Assembly (NCBI GenBank): GCA_013619005.1
Contig: JABXKY010000053.1
Coordinates: 1 to 8,732 of the forward strand
DNA length: 8,732 nucleotides
Origin: Candidatus Bathyarchaeota archaeon
GTDB lineage: Archaea; Thermoproteota; Bathyarchaeia; TCS64
Reading direction: 5' to 3'
In this document: positions 1 through 6,520 of the stretch, one piece after another
How the letters are laid out: each line of letters begins with the position of its first letter
Position numbering within the stretch: the first letter of the stretch is position 1
Notes under the pieces: model-generated
The model's database searches: none
Seen by the model: the letters and a program-made list of their open reading frames with translations, nothing else
What the model was told of the DNA's origin: nothing
Position numbers and translations under genes: made by a program

Positions 1-29
1 AGTTTCACGCCGTAAACAAATAATCTGAG

Positions 30-87
30 CGCGCGCGCACTGCCCACGATTCGGAGAACCATTCGAGATAGAATAACGCGCGCGCAC
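30..87. repeat. Direct repeat of an alternating C/G tract
   Basis: The 11-base unit CGCGCGCGCAC occurs exactly at 30-40 and again at 77-87, 47 bases apart, in otherwise AT-leaning non-coding DNA upstream of the RDD gene. Alternating purine-pyrimidine tracts of this kind can adopt Z-form DNA or act as protein-binding sites, but nothing here shows which. Two looser copies of ATTCGRGA lie between them, near 50 and 61. Chance similarity of low-complexity tracts is possible. Confidence 0.5.
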
Positions 88-116
88 CTCAAATTCTGAT
101 GTGATTCTGAAATAAC

Positions 117-124
117 TATAAATA
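117..124 (+). promoter_or_regulatory. TATA box, probable promoter of the RDD gene
   Basis: TATAAATA at 117-124 is the best archaeal TATA match upstream of the gene at 195. It predicts a transcription start near 147 and a leader of about 48 bases. A weaker GATAAT at 166-171 sits about 26 bases before the ATG and would give a leaderless transcript like the other genes here. The sequence cannot decide between them. Confidence 0.45.
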
Positions 125-194
125 TAGTCCAGATACAAAATGCACCAGACGGTTTACGTGACCGAGATAATCAAAATAATGGTGACGATTACAA

Positions 195-677
195 ATGTTC
201 TGTGATAGATGCGGGGCCGAGTACGAGGAAGGCGATGTCTACTGCCCAAAATGCGGTGTTCAGTTAAGCGAGACCCATGGCGAGGGATACATTGAGCTGG
301 CCACATGGACCCAGCGATTCATCGCCCTAGTCATAGACGGAATGATACTGGGGGTCGTCCTTGCTGTCCTGCGGCTCCCCGGGTACCCCATCATGCAGGG
401 GATGAACATTAAGTTCGGCCTTGACCAGATTCTCCAGTTCCTCTACTACATGTTCATGGACCAGTACTACGGCCAGAGCGTCGGGAAGATGGTTATGAAC
501 CTACGGATAACAAAGGAGGGCGGAGCGCCGCTGTCATTGATGGACGCGGCCATAGAGGCGTTCGGTAAGGTATTCCTGTTGCCCATAGACTTCCTTATCG
601 GCTTCTTCGTCTACAAGGAGAAGAACCAGAGGCTGTTCAACTACCTGTCAGACACGGTAGTGATTCGAGAAGAGTAA
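195..677 (+). CDS. RDD-family membrane protein with N-terminal zinc ribbon
   Basis: This 160-residue protein starts with a zinc ribbon (C3, C6, C17, C20; CDRC and CPKC pairs), followed by an RDD domain from about residue 32. The RDD hallmarks visible are the Arg and Asp of RFIALVIDG (R41, D48), the GQSVGK motif at 93-98 and the late Asp D153. Hydrophobic segments at about 42-60, 76-90 and 123-140 are likely membrane helices, so the ribbon should sit in the cytoplasm. RDD proteins are poorly understood; some are linked to ion or solute transport. The zinc ribbon may serve protein contacts (inference). The gene ends two bases before the stop of the convergent amidase, leaving no room for a separate terminator. 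The ATG at 195 follows GGTGA at 181-185, a possible weak ribosome site. The family call is firm; the role is unknown. Confidence 0.85.
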   Translation: MFCDRCGAEYEEGDVYCPKCGVQLSETHGEGYIELATWTQRFIALVIDGMILGVVLAVLRLPGYPIMQGMNIKFGLDQILQFLYYMFMDQYYGQSVGKMVMNLRITKEGGAPLSLMDAAIEAFGKVFLLPIDFLIGFFVYKEKNQRLFNYLSDTVVIREE

Positions 678-679
678 AA

Positions 680-2068
680 CTAGGGCTTGAACATCTCAGG
701 GTGCCTGAGATGCCAGCTCGTTCTTTCCTGGTACATCTTCGCGATGCTTATCACCTTGTTCTCGTCGTAGGCCCTGCCCATGAACTGTATCCCCGTGGGC
801 AGTCCCTCCTTTGAGAACCCGTTGGGAACGCTCTGTGAGGGAAGCCCCGCCCCGTTACCCAGTGCTCCCATGATGTCCTTGAATGCCCAGGGGCGTCTGA
901 CAGGGAAAGGCTCGTCAATCGGGTGAGCCGTGGAGCCGCTCGTAGGCGCGATGACGGCATCATAGCCTCCCATGAAGTCCTCAGCTATCCTGCACATCTG
1001 CTTCCTGAGCCTCAGCGCCCTGAGGAAGTCCTTTGCCAGGGTCATGGAGCGAGCGTACGGACCATACCTGTCCTCTGGAGCCGTTAGCTCGGATGCCAGT
1101 CCCTGCTCGCAGAACTCGTCAAAGGCCGCGGCTGCCTCACCATTCAGTATTGTCCTCGTCACGGATTCATAGGGGAACTCCGGGAAATCTATCTCCTCTA
1201 TGGTGGCGTACTTCTCCAGCACCTTGACCGATTCATTAAAGTTGTCGGCGACTGCCTCTTTCTTTCCCTCCAGTATGTCCTTGGGGACCGCTATCTTCCA
1301 GTCCCGCTCCTCGGGCTTGTAACTCAAGGGCTCGTTGTCCGTGCTGGGGTCATGTGGGTCATAGCCTGATATCGCCTCAAGGACGAGGCCGCAGTCGTCG
1401 GCTGATAGGCAAAGCGGTCCGAGTTTGTCCAGGGTCCAGCTTAACGCCATCGCACCGTACCTGCTGACCCTTCCATATGTGGGTCTTAGCCCCGATACGC
1501 CACAGTTGTTTGATGGGCTGAGGATGCTACCCCAAGTCTCTGAGCCGATGGCGAAGGGGACCAACCCTGCTGATACCGATGAACCGGAGCCGCTGCTTGA
1601 GCCGCCGCTCCAGTGCTTGAGGCTCCAGGGGGTCGCGCATGGACCAGTGAAGCTGGCGTTCGGCTGTCTGTACCCCATGCCCCCCGCCAGCTCGATCATG
1701 GCGAGTTTGGCGCATAGCACCGCGCCTGACTCATCAAGCTTGGAGACAACCGTTGCATCGTAATCGAACTGTTGGTCCCTGAGGGGGTACGCGCCCCAAC
1801 TCGTGGGGATTCCCCCCGCCGTCGCCAGCAGGTCCTTTCCTCCCCAAGGAATTCCGTGGAGGGGGCTCCTGATCTTTCCCGCCCTTGCCTCACTCTCCAG
1901 CTCCTTTGCCTGTTTCAGGGCCCTCTCTTTTGTGACTGTGACTACGGCATTTAGTACCGGTCCATGCTCCTTCAACCTACTAAGAAACGTCTCGGTTAGA
2001 TCAACCGGTGACACATCACCTGCAGCTATACCCGTTGATAGCTCCCTGATGGTCTTGTAGACGGGCAC
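680..2068 (-). CDS. Amidase-signature family amidase (GatA-like)
   Basis: This 462-residue protein is of normal length for the amidase-signature family, which hydrolyses amides through a Ser-cisSer-Lys triad. By alignment with GatA, the triad is K78 (GGKDLL), S157 (GGSSSGSG) and S181 (GSETWGSI), with the canonical 24-residue gap between the two serines. The segment GLRPTYGRVSRYG that follows is strongly GatA-like. The nucleophile region is unusual: GSETWGSILSPS replaces the common GSDTGGSIRxPA, so a Gly becomes Trp and the usual Arg becomes Leu. This suggests a distinct subfamily and substrate, not a tRNA amidotransferase. No GatB is in the window. The GTG start at 2066-2068 shares its first G with the TAG stop of the upstream small gene, so the two are probably translationally coupled. 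The substrate cannot be predicted. The gene ends in TAG. Confidence 0.9.
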   Translation of the reverse strand: MPVYKTIRELSTGIAAGDVSPVDLTETFLSRLKEHGPVLNAVVTVTKERALKQAKELESEARAGKIRSPLHGIPWGGKDLLATAGGIPTSWGAYPLRDQQFDYDATVVSKLDESGAVLCAKLAMIELAGGMGYRQPNASFTGPCATPWSLKHWSGGSSSGSGSSVSAGLVPFAIGSETWGSILSPSNNCGVSGLRPTYGRVSRYGAMALSWTLDKLGPLCLSADDCGLVLEAISGYDPHDPSTDNEPLSYKPEERDWKIAVPKDILEGKKEAVADNFNESVKVLEKYATIEEIDFPEFPYESVTRTILNGEAAAAFDEFCEQGLASELTAPEDRYGPYARSMTLAKDFLRALRLRKQMCRIAEDFMGGYDAVIAPTSGSTAHPIDEPFPVRRPWAFKDIMGALGNGAGLPSQSVPNGFSKEGLPTGIQFMGRAYDENKVISIAKMYQERTSWHLRHPEMFKP

Positions 2069-2271
2069 TATTCCTTCCTCCTATAGGGCTTGAAAACGTT
2101 GTACGGCTCATCAGAGTTCTCAAGTGAGACATCCCATAGGGCTTTCCCTGCGTCCATAACCCGTTTAAGGCTGTTTTCCACATGCTCAAGCTGCTCCTCT
2201 GTGAGCCGTTCCCCGTATCTTTCCTGTATGAGCTCCATCAATATGCTCGTCTCTTTATCAGAATCAGTCAT
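2068..2271 (-). CDS. GatC-like small partner of the amidase
   Basis: This acidic, mostly helical protein has 67 residues. Its C-terminal part reads LENSDEPYNVFKP, resembling the N-x-DEP-x-x-x-F tail by which GatC-type small subunits wrap around their amidase. Comparable small GatC-like partners are known for amidases outside tRNA metabolism, such as AtzG with AtzE. Position supports the call: it is first in the operon and its stop overlaps the amidase GTG by one base. The likely role is to stabilise the downstream amidase (inference). The ATG is supported by a TATA box about 26 bases upstream, which implies a leaderless message. Similarity is confined to a short tail, so the family assignment is tentative. 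Confidence 0.65.
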   Translation of the reverse strand: MTDSDKETSILMELIQERYGERLTEEQLEHVENSLKRVMDAGKALWDVSLENSDEPYNVFKPYRRKE

Positions 2272-2293
2272 GGAATATGCTTGGATTCACGGG

Positions 2294-2300
2294 CTATAAC
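2294..2300 (-). promoter_or_regulatory. TATA box of the amidase operon
   Basis: Read on the minus strand this is GTTATAG, centred at 2297, which is 26 bases upstream of the ATG at 2271. In archaea the TATA box centre lies about 26-27 bases before the transcription start, so the message would begin at the start codon itself. Confidence 0.55.
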
Positions 2301-2357
2301 TTTTCCATGAGATGAAAAATGATTCTACACTTCCTTTAAGGGCTTACCCTGAGCCAG

Positions 2358-2615
2358 ATGCGTGCGCGTGTATGTAACAACAGCTTCGCCGAGTTCTTGT
2401 AGAATGAGTCCAAATACTGCCATATCTACAACTTCGAGGTCAAGGTGCCCATGCTTGAGGAGATGCGTCAATCCATGGTCAACACAGACGAGATGAAGAT
2501 GTGGGAGAAAAAGAACAAGCAGTACTCCGAGAACATCGAGCAAACGAAGCAGATGCAGGAAGAGATCAGGACCCAGCTACGGGCCCTCATCGAGCATAAG
2601 ATAAAAAAGAGCTAG
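2358..2615 (+). pseudogene. Coiled-coil gene interrupted by an in-frame TAG
   Basis: The stretch 2272-2611 has no intact gene of normal size, but one frame looks coding. From ATG 2358 it reads MRARVCNNSFAEFL, meets TAG at 2400-2402, and continues as NESKYCHIYNFEVKVPMLEE into a highly charged helical tail rich in K, E, Q and M that ends KIKKS at 2613-2615. Codons on both sides of the TAG mostly end in C or G, as in the neighbouring genes. The frame closes upstream with TAA at 2337-2339, so the start may also be lost. An intact 54-residue frame from ATG 2451 to 2615 could still be made. Its stop overlaps the stop of the convergent copZ gene within CTAG. I do not recognise the family. A TTTAAG box at 2335-2340 lies only about 20 bases before ATG 2358, too close for the promoter pattern seen elsewhere. 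A sequencing error at the TAG is an alternative. Confidence 0.4.
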
Positions 2616-2821
2616 GCTTCTGCCGTGTACAGCTCTGTATCGTTTACGGCCTTTACTAGAGCCTCTTTCGAGACATCGCCGCTTACATCAACGACCGCCA
2701 CGCCTTTCTTGTGGTCAGGCTTCACCGATTTGACGCCAGGAATCGCTTCAAGGGCCTTCTTTACCCTCATCTCACAGTGTCCACAGGTCATTCCCTTGAC
2801 CTTCAGTTCTACTTGTGTCAT
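2612..2821 (-). CDS. copZ: CopZ-like heavy-metal-associated copper chaperone
   Basis: This 69-residue protein is a single heavy-metal-associated (HMA) domain with the metal motif GMTCGHC at residues 10-16 (C13 and C16). The length and the predicted beta-alpha-beta-beta-alpha-beta layout match CopZ/Atx1 chaperones, which carry Cu(I) in the cytoplasm and pass it to the N-terminal domains of a CopA ATPase. The gene is divergent from such an ATPase and shares an 85-base upstream region with it, which supports joint control by copper. The motif has His between the cysteines, as in many bacterial and archaeal copper chaperones. The ATG at 2821 follows a TATA box by about 34 bases, giving a leader of about eight bases. 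It ends in TAG. Specificity for copper over other soft metals is inferred. Confidence 0.88.
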   Translation of the reverse strand: MTQVELKVKGMTCGHCEMRVKKALEAIPGVKSVKPDHKKGVAVVDVSGDVSKEALVKAVNDTELYTAEA

Positions 2822-2850
2822 ATGTACCGGATTAGCCTAGGAAACCGTGG

Positions 2851-2858
2851 ATTATAAA
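2851..2858 (-). promoter_or_regulatory. TATA box of copZ
   Basis: On the minus strand this reads TTTATAAT, a near-consensus archaeal TATA box, about 34 bases before the copZ ATG. It predicts a leader of about eight bases. Confidence 0.55.
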
Positions 2859-2876
2859 CCAAATTACCAGAGATAG

Positions 2877-2884
2877 TATATATA
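2877..2884 (+). promoter_or_regulatory. TATA box of copA
   Basis: TATATATA centred at about 2880 lies 26-27 bases before the GTG at 2907. This supports that GTG as the start and implies a leaderless message. A purine-rich stretch (AGAGA, 2869-2873) directly upstream could serve as the TFB recognition element. Confidence 0.6.
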
Positions 2885-2906
2885 CAGCGGTTTTCGGTAA
2901 ATATTC

Positions 2907-5381
2907 GTGAGTTCAAGTAGCAACGGGGAAACCAAGAAAAAGACCATGGTGATCCCCGTAAAGGGCATGCACTGCGCGACATGCGCTCTCAGCATCTCCA
3001 AGGGCCTCTTCAAGAAGGAGGGTGTCTCGAAGGCCGATGTCAACTATGGAACCGAGAAAGCTGTGGTTGAGTACGACCCCGAGAAGATCAGTCTCGATGA
3101 GATAGGAGATGTCATAAGGGAGCTTGAGTATGAGCCAGTTCTGCCCTCAGACGATAAGGAGAGGGAGATTACTCTACAAATAGTCGGGATGACGTGCGCT
3201 GCATGTGTTGCAGCCGTCGAGAAGGCCCTTGAAAGAGTCGAGGGCGTGAACAGCGTGGTGGTCAGCCTCGCAACCGAGAAGGCATACGTCAAGTACGACC
3301 CCAAGCTTGTCAGCATCGTGGACCTCCGTGAGGCAGTTCGCAGCCAGGGCTACGACGTATCAGACGAGGAGGAGACCGACACCTACCAGGAGGAGCTTGG
3401 CAAGGTCAAGCGAAGGATGCTCACAAGCTGGATGTTCACAGGGCCAATCATAATCTGGATGATCCCGCACATGCTCTACGGCATCGCGTGGCCCAGCCAC
3501 TTCATATTCCAGCTGGGCGTTACACTGCTCAGCGCCCCCGTCATCTTCTGGGTGGGATGGCCAACCATCAGGTCGGCGTGGGCCTCAGTTACCCACGGGT
3601 CCGCAAACATGGATGTCTTAATAGCCATGGGCACAATAATCGCGTGGCTTACGGGTCCCGCGAGCTTCTTCACGCCCCTGTTCAACTACGCAGGCACCAG
3701 CACCATGATACTCAGCTTCCACCTGACCGGAAGGTATTACGAGGCCCTGGCGAAGGGCCAGAGCAGTCAGGCAATCAGGCAGCTGCTCAAGATGGAGGCA
3801 AAATCGGCTTTCATTCTCGTGGACGGCGAGGAGAAGGAGATCGGCTTGGATCAGGTAGAGGTGGGCAACATCATGATAGTGAAGCCGGGCGAGAAGATAC
3901 CCACCGACGGTGTGGTCGTCAAGGGCGAGTCCAGCGTTGACGAGTCCATGGCCACTGGCGAGTCGATGCCCGTAACCAAGGGCGTCGGCGATGAGATGAT
4001 AGGTGCAACTGTCAACCAGGAGGGGCTGCTCCACATAGAGGCAACCCGCATCGGAAAGGACACGTTCCTTGCGCAGATCATCAAGATGGTGGAGGAGGCG
4101 CAGGGGACCAAGGTGCCTATCCAGAAGTTTGCCGACGACGTTATCGCGATATTCGTGCCTATCGTCATCGGGGTAGCCTTCTTGACCCTCGTGGGTTGGA
4201 TCATTATACCTGGGCCCTTCAACACGGTTCTGAACTGGGGGGCACCTCGTCTCCCATGGGTTGATGTGACCCTTCCGCAGGTCATGCTAGGTATATCCGC
4301 GATGATCTCTGTGCTTGTAATCGCCTGTCCTTGCAGCCTCGGGCTGGCCACTCCAACCACCTTGATGGTTGGGACCGGTATGGGCGCGAGGAACGGGATA
4401 CTCATCCGAAGGGGCGAGGCCATCCAGACGATGAAGGAGATAAAGGCCGTCATCTTGGACAAGACGGGCACAATCACTAAGGGGCAGCCCGCGGTTACAG
4501 ATGTGATCAGCAACGGGCTGGACGACGAGGAGCTCTTCCGTTACGCGGCGAGCCTTGAGCAGGGATCGGAGCATCCCCTTGCCCGGGCGATAATCCGTTC
4601 AGCCATGGAGAAGGGCATTGAGCTAACCCAGCCCACTGATTTCAAGGCTCTGAGGGGGGAGGGTGTAATAGGCAAGGTTGGCGACGACGAGGTTGTTGTC
4701 GGTAAACCAAGCCTAATTGATTCCTTCCCCGAGGTGCTATCAACTGAGTTCAGCAGGCTCCAGAAGGAGGCAAAAACCGTCATGGCCGTGGGCATAAACG
4801 GTGAGCCCGCTGGCATAATCGCCGTGGCTGACACCTTGAAGGAGGACAGTGTGCTGGCCCTCAAGGAGCTTGAGAGGATGGGGTTGAAGACCATCATGCT
4901 CACGGGTGATAACAAGGCGACTGCCGAGGCCATCGCCAGCCAGATCGGTATTTCCGAGGTGTACGCCGAGGTGATGCCCGATGAGAAGGTCAGGGTAGTC
5001 ATGGAGTCCCAGGAGAAGTACGGGATGGTCGCCATGGTGGGTGACGGCATCAACGATGCCCCCGCGCTGGCCCAGGCGAACGTGGGGGTGGCCATTGGCA
5101 CGGGAACCGACATAGCCATCGAATCCGGTGACATCATCCTTGTCAGGGGGGACCTGACTGGGCTTGTGACGGCCATAAACCTGAGCAAGGCGACCTTTGA
5201 CAAGATCAAGCAGAATCTGTTCTGGGCGTTCTTCTACAATGTCGTCAGCATCCCGCTGGCCGTGGTAGGGTTCCTGCACCCGGTTATAGCGGAGTCCGCG
5301 ATGGCTTTGAGCAGCATCACCGTGGTGACGAACGCGAACCTGCTGAGAAGGGCTAGGATCAAGCCCGATTACGCGGTTTAA
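2907..5381 (+). CDS. copA: CopA-type Cu(I)-exporting P1B-1 ATPase
   Basis: This 824-residue membrane pump uses ATP to expel Cu(I) from the cytoplasm. It has two N-terminal metal domains, GMHCATC (C23, C26) and GMTCAAC (C97, C100), then eight membrane helices. The actuator domain carries TGES at 350-353. The transmembrane copper motif CPC is at 474-476. The phosphorylation site DKTGT (D518) is followed by the nucleotide-site SEHP (H556) and the hinge GDGIND (712-717). The last helices hold YN (777-778) and M-x-x-SS (M799, S802, S803), the ligand set typical of P1B-1 Cu(I)/Ag(I) pumps rather than Zn or Co types. All catalytic residues are intact. The gene starts with GTG, supported by a TATA box at leaderless spacing, and is divergent from the chaperone that should load it. 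Silver may also be a substrate. Confidence 0.96.
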   Translation: MSSSSNGETKKKTMVIPVKGMHCATCALSISKGLFKKEGVSKADVNYGTEKAVVEYDPEKISLDEIGDVIRELEYEPVLPSDDKEREITLQIVGMTCAACVAAVEKALERVEGVNSVVVSLATEKAYVKYDPKLVSIVDLREAVRSQGYDVSDEEETDTYQEELGKVKRRMLTSWMFTGPIIIWMIPHMLYGIAWPSHFIFQLGVTLLSAPVIFWVGWPTIRSAWASVTHGSANMDVLIAMGTIIAWLTGPASFFTPLFNYAGTSTMILSFHLTGRYYEALAKGQSSQAIRQLLKMEAKSAFILVDGEEKEIGLDQVEVGNIMIVKPGEKIPTDGVVVKGESSVDESMATGESMPVTKGVGDEMIGATVNQEGLLHIEATRIGKDTFLAQIIKMVEEAQGTKVPIQKFADDVIAIFVPIVIGVAFLTLVGWIIIPGPFNTVLNWGAPRLPWVDVTLPQVMLGISAMISVLVIACPCSLGLATPTTLMVGTGMGARNGILIRRGEAIQTMKEIKAVILDKTGTITKGQPAVTDVISNGLDDEELFRYAASLEQGSEHPLARAIIRSAMEKGIELTQPTDFKALRGEGVIGKVGDDEVVVGKPSLIDSFPEVLSTEFSRLQKEAKTVMAVGINGEPAGIIAVADTLKEDSVLALKELERMGLKTIMLTGDNKATAEAIASQIGISEVYAEVMPDEKVRVVMESQEKYGMVAMVGDGINDAPALAQANVGVAIGTGTDIAIESGDIILVRGDLTGLVTAINLSKATFDKIKQNLFWAFFYNVVSIPLAVVGFLHPVIAESAMALSSITVVTNANLLRRARIKPDYAV

Positions 5382-5415
5382 ACCGCCCCTTATTCTTCGT
5401 CCCGTTCAGGGAAAC

Positions 5416-5421
5416 ATTAAA
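5416..5421 (+). promoter_or_regulatory. TATA box of the HAD hydrolase gene
   Basis: ATTAAA, with a G following it, is centred about 28 bases before the ATG at 5447. This fits a leaderless message and suggests that the gene has its own promoter within the 65-base gap after copA. Confidence 0.45.
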
Positions 5422-5446
5422 GACAGCCACCTCCTTCTTCACGGAA

Positions 5447-6187
5447 ATGGATCACATCAAGGGCGTGTTCTTTGATCTTCACGGCACCATACTGTTATCA
5501 GACGACATTGACGGTGCCTGGGACAGATGGGCCAGGGCTTTCCACGCCGCCATGGAGGAGAAGGGGGCGGATATCGCCTTTGACGGGTTCAGGGGGCTAC
5601 TCCAGAACCTCTTCGAGGGCCCTGAACCGGATTTCATCGAGCCAGGGTTCTCCCTGTTCATGAAAAGGGTCAAAGTACTGAGCGAACGTCTCAAGATCGA
5701 TCTGCCCAACGAGGAGATCAGGCCCCTAGTGGACACCATAATCAGGGTATGGCACCAGGGCATGTACCTGGATGAGGAGACCGTTCCCGTTATCGAGAAG
5801 CTCAAGGAGAGCTACAAGGTGGGGCTGGTCACGAACTGGGAGCACACGCCCAGGATCTACGAGCTCCTCCGTGAGCTTGACGCCGAGGATCTGTTCGACT
5901 GCGTCGTGGTGAGCGACGGCGTCGGTCACGCCAAGCCTGACCCACGGGTTTTCAAGCCCGCCTTCAACATCACGGATGTGAAGGCGGAGGAGTCTATCTA
6001 TGTCGGTGACATGGATGTTGACATCGAGGGGGCTATCAATGCCGGTATGCAGCCAGTGCTCATTAAGAGGGTTAACGTTAATGGCACGTGGGACCAATTC
6101 AGTGAGAATCAAGTGTTCAACTATACTGACGACCAGTACATCTTGATCCAGAGGCTATCGCAATTGCTTGATGTTTTGAACTGTTGA
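5447..6187 (+). CDS. HAD-superfamily hydrolase with DxH motif I
   Basis: This 246-residue protein matches subfamily I HAD phosphatases: a helical cap at about 20-110 inside a Rossmann-like core. Motif I is FFDLHGT (D10 the nucleophile, H12 where a second Asp is usual). Motif II is T129 in VGLVTNW, motif III K163 in HAKPDPRVF, and motif IV YVGDMDVD (D188, D192), followed by EGAINAG. In phosphatases the second Asp of DxD acts as general acid/base; here His takes its place, so the chemistry or substrate may differ. The rest of the fold is intact, so decay is unlikely. It follows copA by 65 bases but has its own likely promoter, and it is convergent with the secreted Cys-rich gene. No substrate can be named. 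Link to copper is not supported by its sequence. Confidence 0.88.
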   Translation: MDHIKGVFFDLHGTILLSDDIDGAWDRWARAFHAAMEEKGADIAFDGFRGLLQNLFEGPEPDFIEPGFSLFMKRVKVLSERLKIDLPNEEIRPLVDTIIRVWHQGMYLDEETVPVIEKLKESYKVGLVTNWEHTPRIYELLRELDAEDLFDCVVVSDGVGHAKPDPRVFKPAFNITDVKAEESIYVGDMDVDIEGAINAGMQPVLIKRVNVNGTWDQFSENQVFNYTDDQYILIQRLSQLLDVLNC

Positions 6188-6198
6188 ACTCAGTAGGC

Positions 6199-6203
6199 AA
6201 AAA
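6199..6203 (-). terminator. Possible U-tract terminator of the Cys-rich gene
   Basis: On the minus strand a run of five T lies seven bases after the TAA at 6211-6213, within an A/T-rich patch. Archaeal RNA polymerase can stop at such T-runs without a hairpin. The run is short, so support is weak. Confidence 0.3.
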
Positions 6204-6210
6204 TATATGG

Positions 6211-6423
6211 TTAACCTGTTCCACAGCATCCGCCGCCAGATGGGTTGCAACCAGGTGGTGCGTTTGCGCCATCAACTCTAGGACAGCCCTCGATTCCTTC
6301 GACTCCGCAGTAAGGCTTTGGTAATGGTTCGGGCTCCAGAGCCTCGGCGATTACCGGTACGACTAGGACAGCTGCGACAAAAAGGGCCGCTGTTGCCAGG
6401 AGGATCAATGTATTCCTCTTCAT
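6211..6423 (-). CDS. Small secreted Cys-rich protein, unknown family
   Basis: This 70-residue precursor has a clear signal peptide: MKRN, then a hydrophobic stretch to about residue 24, and likely cleavage after PVIA (A26) or EA (A28). The mature part is about 42-44 residues, rich in Gly and Pro, with five cysteines (C39, C47, C59, C66, C67) and a tail GGGCCGTG. I do not recognise the family. Adjacent and spaced cysteines in an exported peptide suggest metal binding or disulfides (inference); the nearby copper genes favour metal. A peptide precursor for modification is less likely because no modifying enzyme is visible. The start is set at ATG 6421-6423 because a TATA box lies about 27 bases upstream; the longer frame from 6513 would run through that promoter. 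It is divergent from a membrane-anchored regulator, which may control it. Confidence 0.75.
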   Translation of the reverse strand: MKRNTLILLATAALFVAAVLVVPVIAEALEPEPLPKPYCGVEGIEGCPRVDGANAPPGCNPSGGGCCGTG

Positions 6424-6447
6424 GGACACTTCTATTTCCTTATCCGT

Positions 6448-6453
6448 TTTATA
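6448..6453 (-). promoter_or_regulatory. TATA box of the secreted Cys-rich gene
   Basis: On the minus strand TATAAA, within AATATAAAA, is centred about 27 bases before the ATG at 6423. This fixes the start of that gene and implies a leaderless message. Confidence 0.6.
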
Positions 6454-6469
6454 TTCTTCGAGTGTACGC

Positions 6470-6477
6470 CCTATAGG
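6470..6477. promoter_or_regulatory. Palindrome midway between divergent promoters
   Basis: CCTATAGG is a perfect eight-base palindrome about midway between the TATA boxes at 6448-6453 and 6490-6497. It is placed where a dimeric winged-helix regulator could act on both genes, and the adjacent regulator gene is the natural candidate. The arms do not extend further, so this is suggestive only. Confidence 0.3.
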
Positions 6478-6489
6478 AATTGAATAACC

Positions 6490-6497
6490 AATAAAAA
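6490..6497 (+). promoter_or_regulatory. TATA-like box of the membrane regulator gene
   Basis: AATAAAAA is centred about 27 bases before ATG 6521. That favours 6521 over the in-frame ATG at 6506, which lies only about 12 bases from the box. Confidence 0.45.
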
Positions 6498-6520
6498 CCG
6501 CCATTATGATCACTCACGAG

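Larger units (their letters stand above)
2842..2893. promoter_or_regulatory. Possible operator half-sites in the copZ-copA region
   Basis: AAACCG at 2842-2847 and CGGTTT at 2888-2893 form an inverted repeat enclosing both divergent TATA boxes. Each half lies between one TATA box and its start codon, where a bound repressor could block either promoter. A second, shorter pair, TTACC at 2864-2868 and GGTAA at 2896-2900, is also present. The arms are only five or six bases, so chance occurrence is quite possible. Confidence 0.25.

Noticed and set aside
1..28. Possible end of an upstream gene at the left edge
   Set aside because: All three plus-strand frames stop within 28 bases and too few residues are visible to support any call.
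2312..2377. Short plus-strand frame beginning MKNDSTLPLRAY and ending with a CAC motif
   Set aside because: Its codons lack the G/C-ending bias of real genes here, no promoter fits it, and it stops after 21 residues.
2400..2402. TAG read as pyrrolysine in the interrupted coiled-coil gene
   Set aside because: TAG is the normal stop of the amidase, the GatC-like gene, copZ and the membrane regulator, so general recoding is unlikely; no pyl genes are visible in the window.
2325..2543. Minus-strand open frame of 72 codons in the gap between the amidase operon and copZ
   Set aside because: Its Leu/Val/His-rich product is the typical antisense shadow of the charged coiled-coil frame on the plus strand, whose codons carry the G/C-ending bias.
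3851..4513. Long minus-strand open frames inside copA, also at 4541-5209 and 4740-5279
   Set aside because: They lie wholly within a full-length conserved ATPase gene; their compositions are antisense artefacts of its codon bias.
6424..6513. Extended N-terminus for the secreted Cys-rich protein starting at 6513
   Set aside because: It would include the TATA box at 6448-6453 and put 30 charged residues before an ideal signal peptide.
6506..6520. Upstream ATG for the membrane regulator
   Set aside because: It lies only about 12 bases after the TATA-like box, whereas ATG 6521 has the spacing seen at the other genes. It remains possible.
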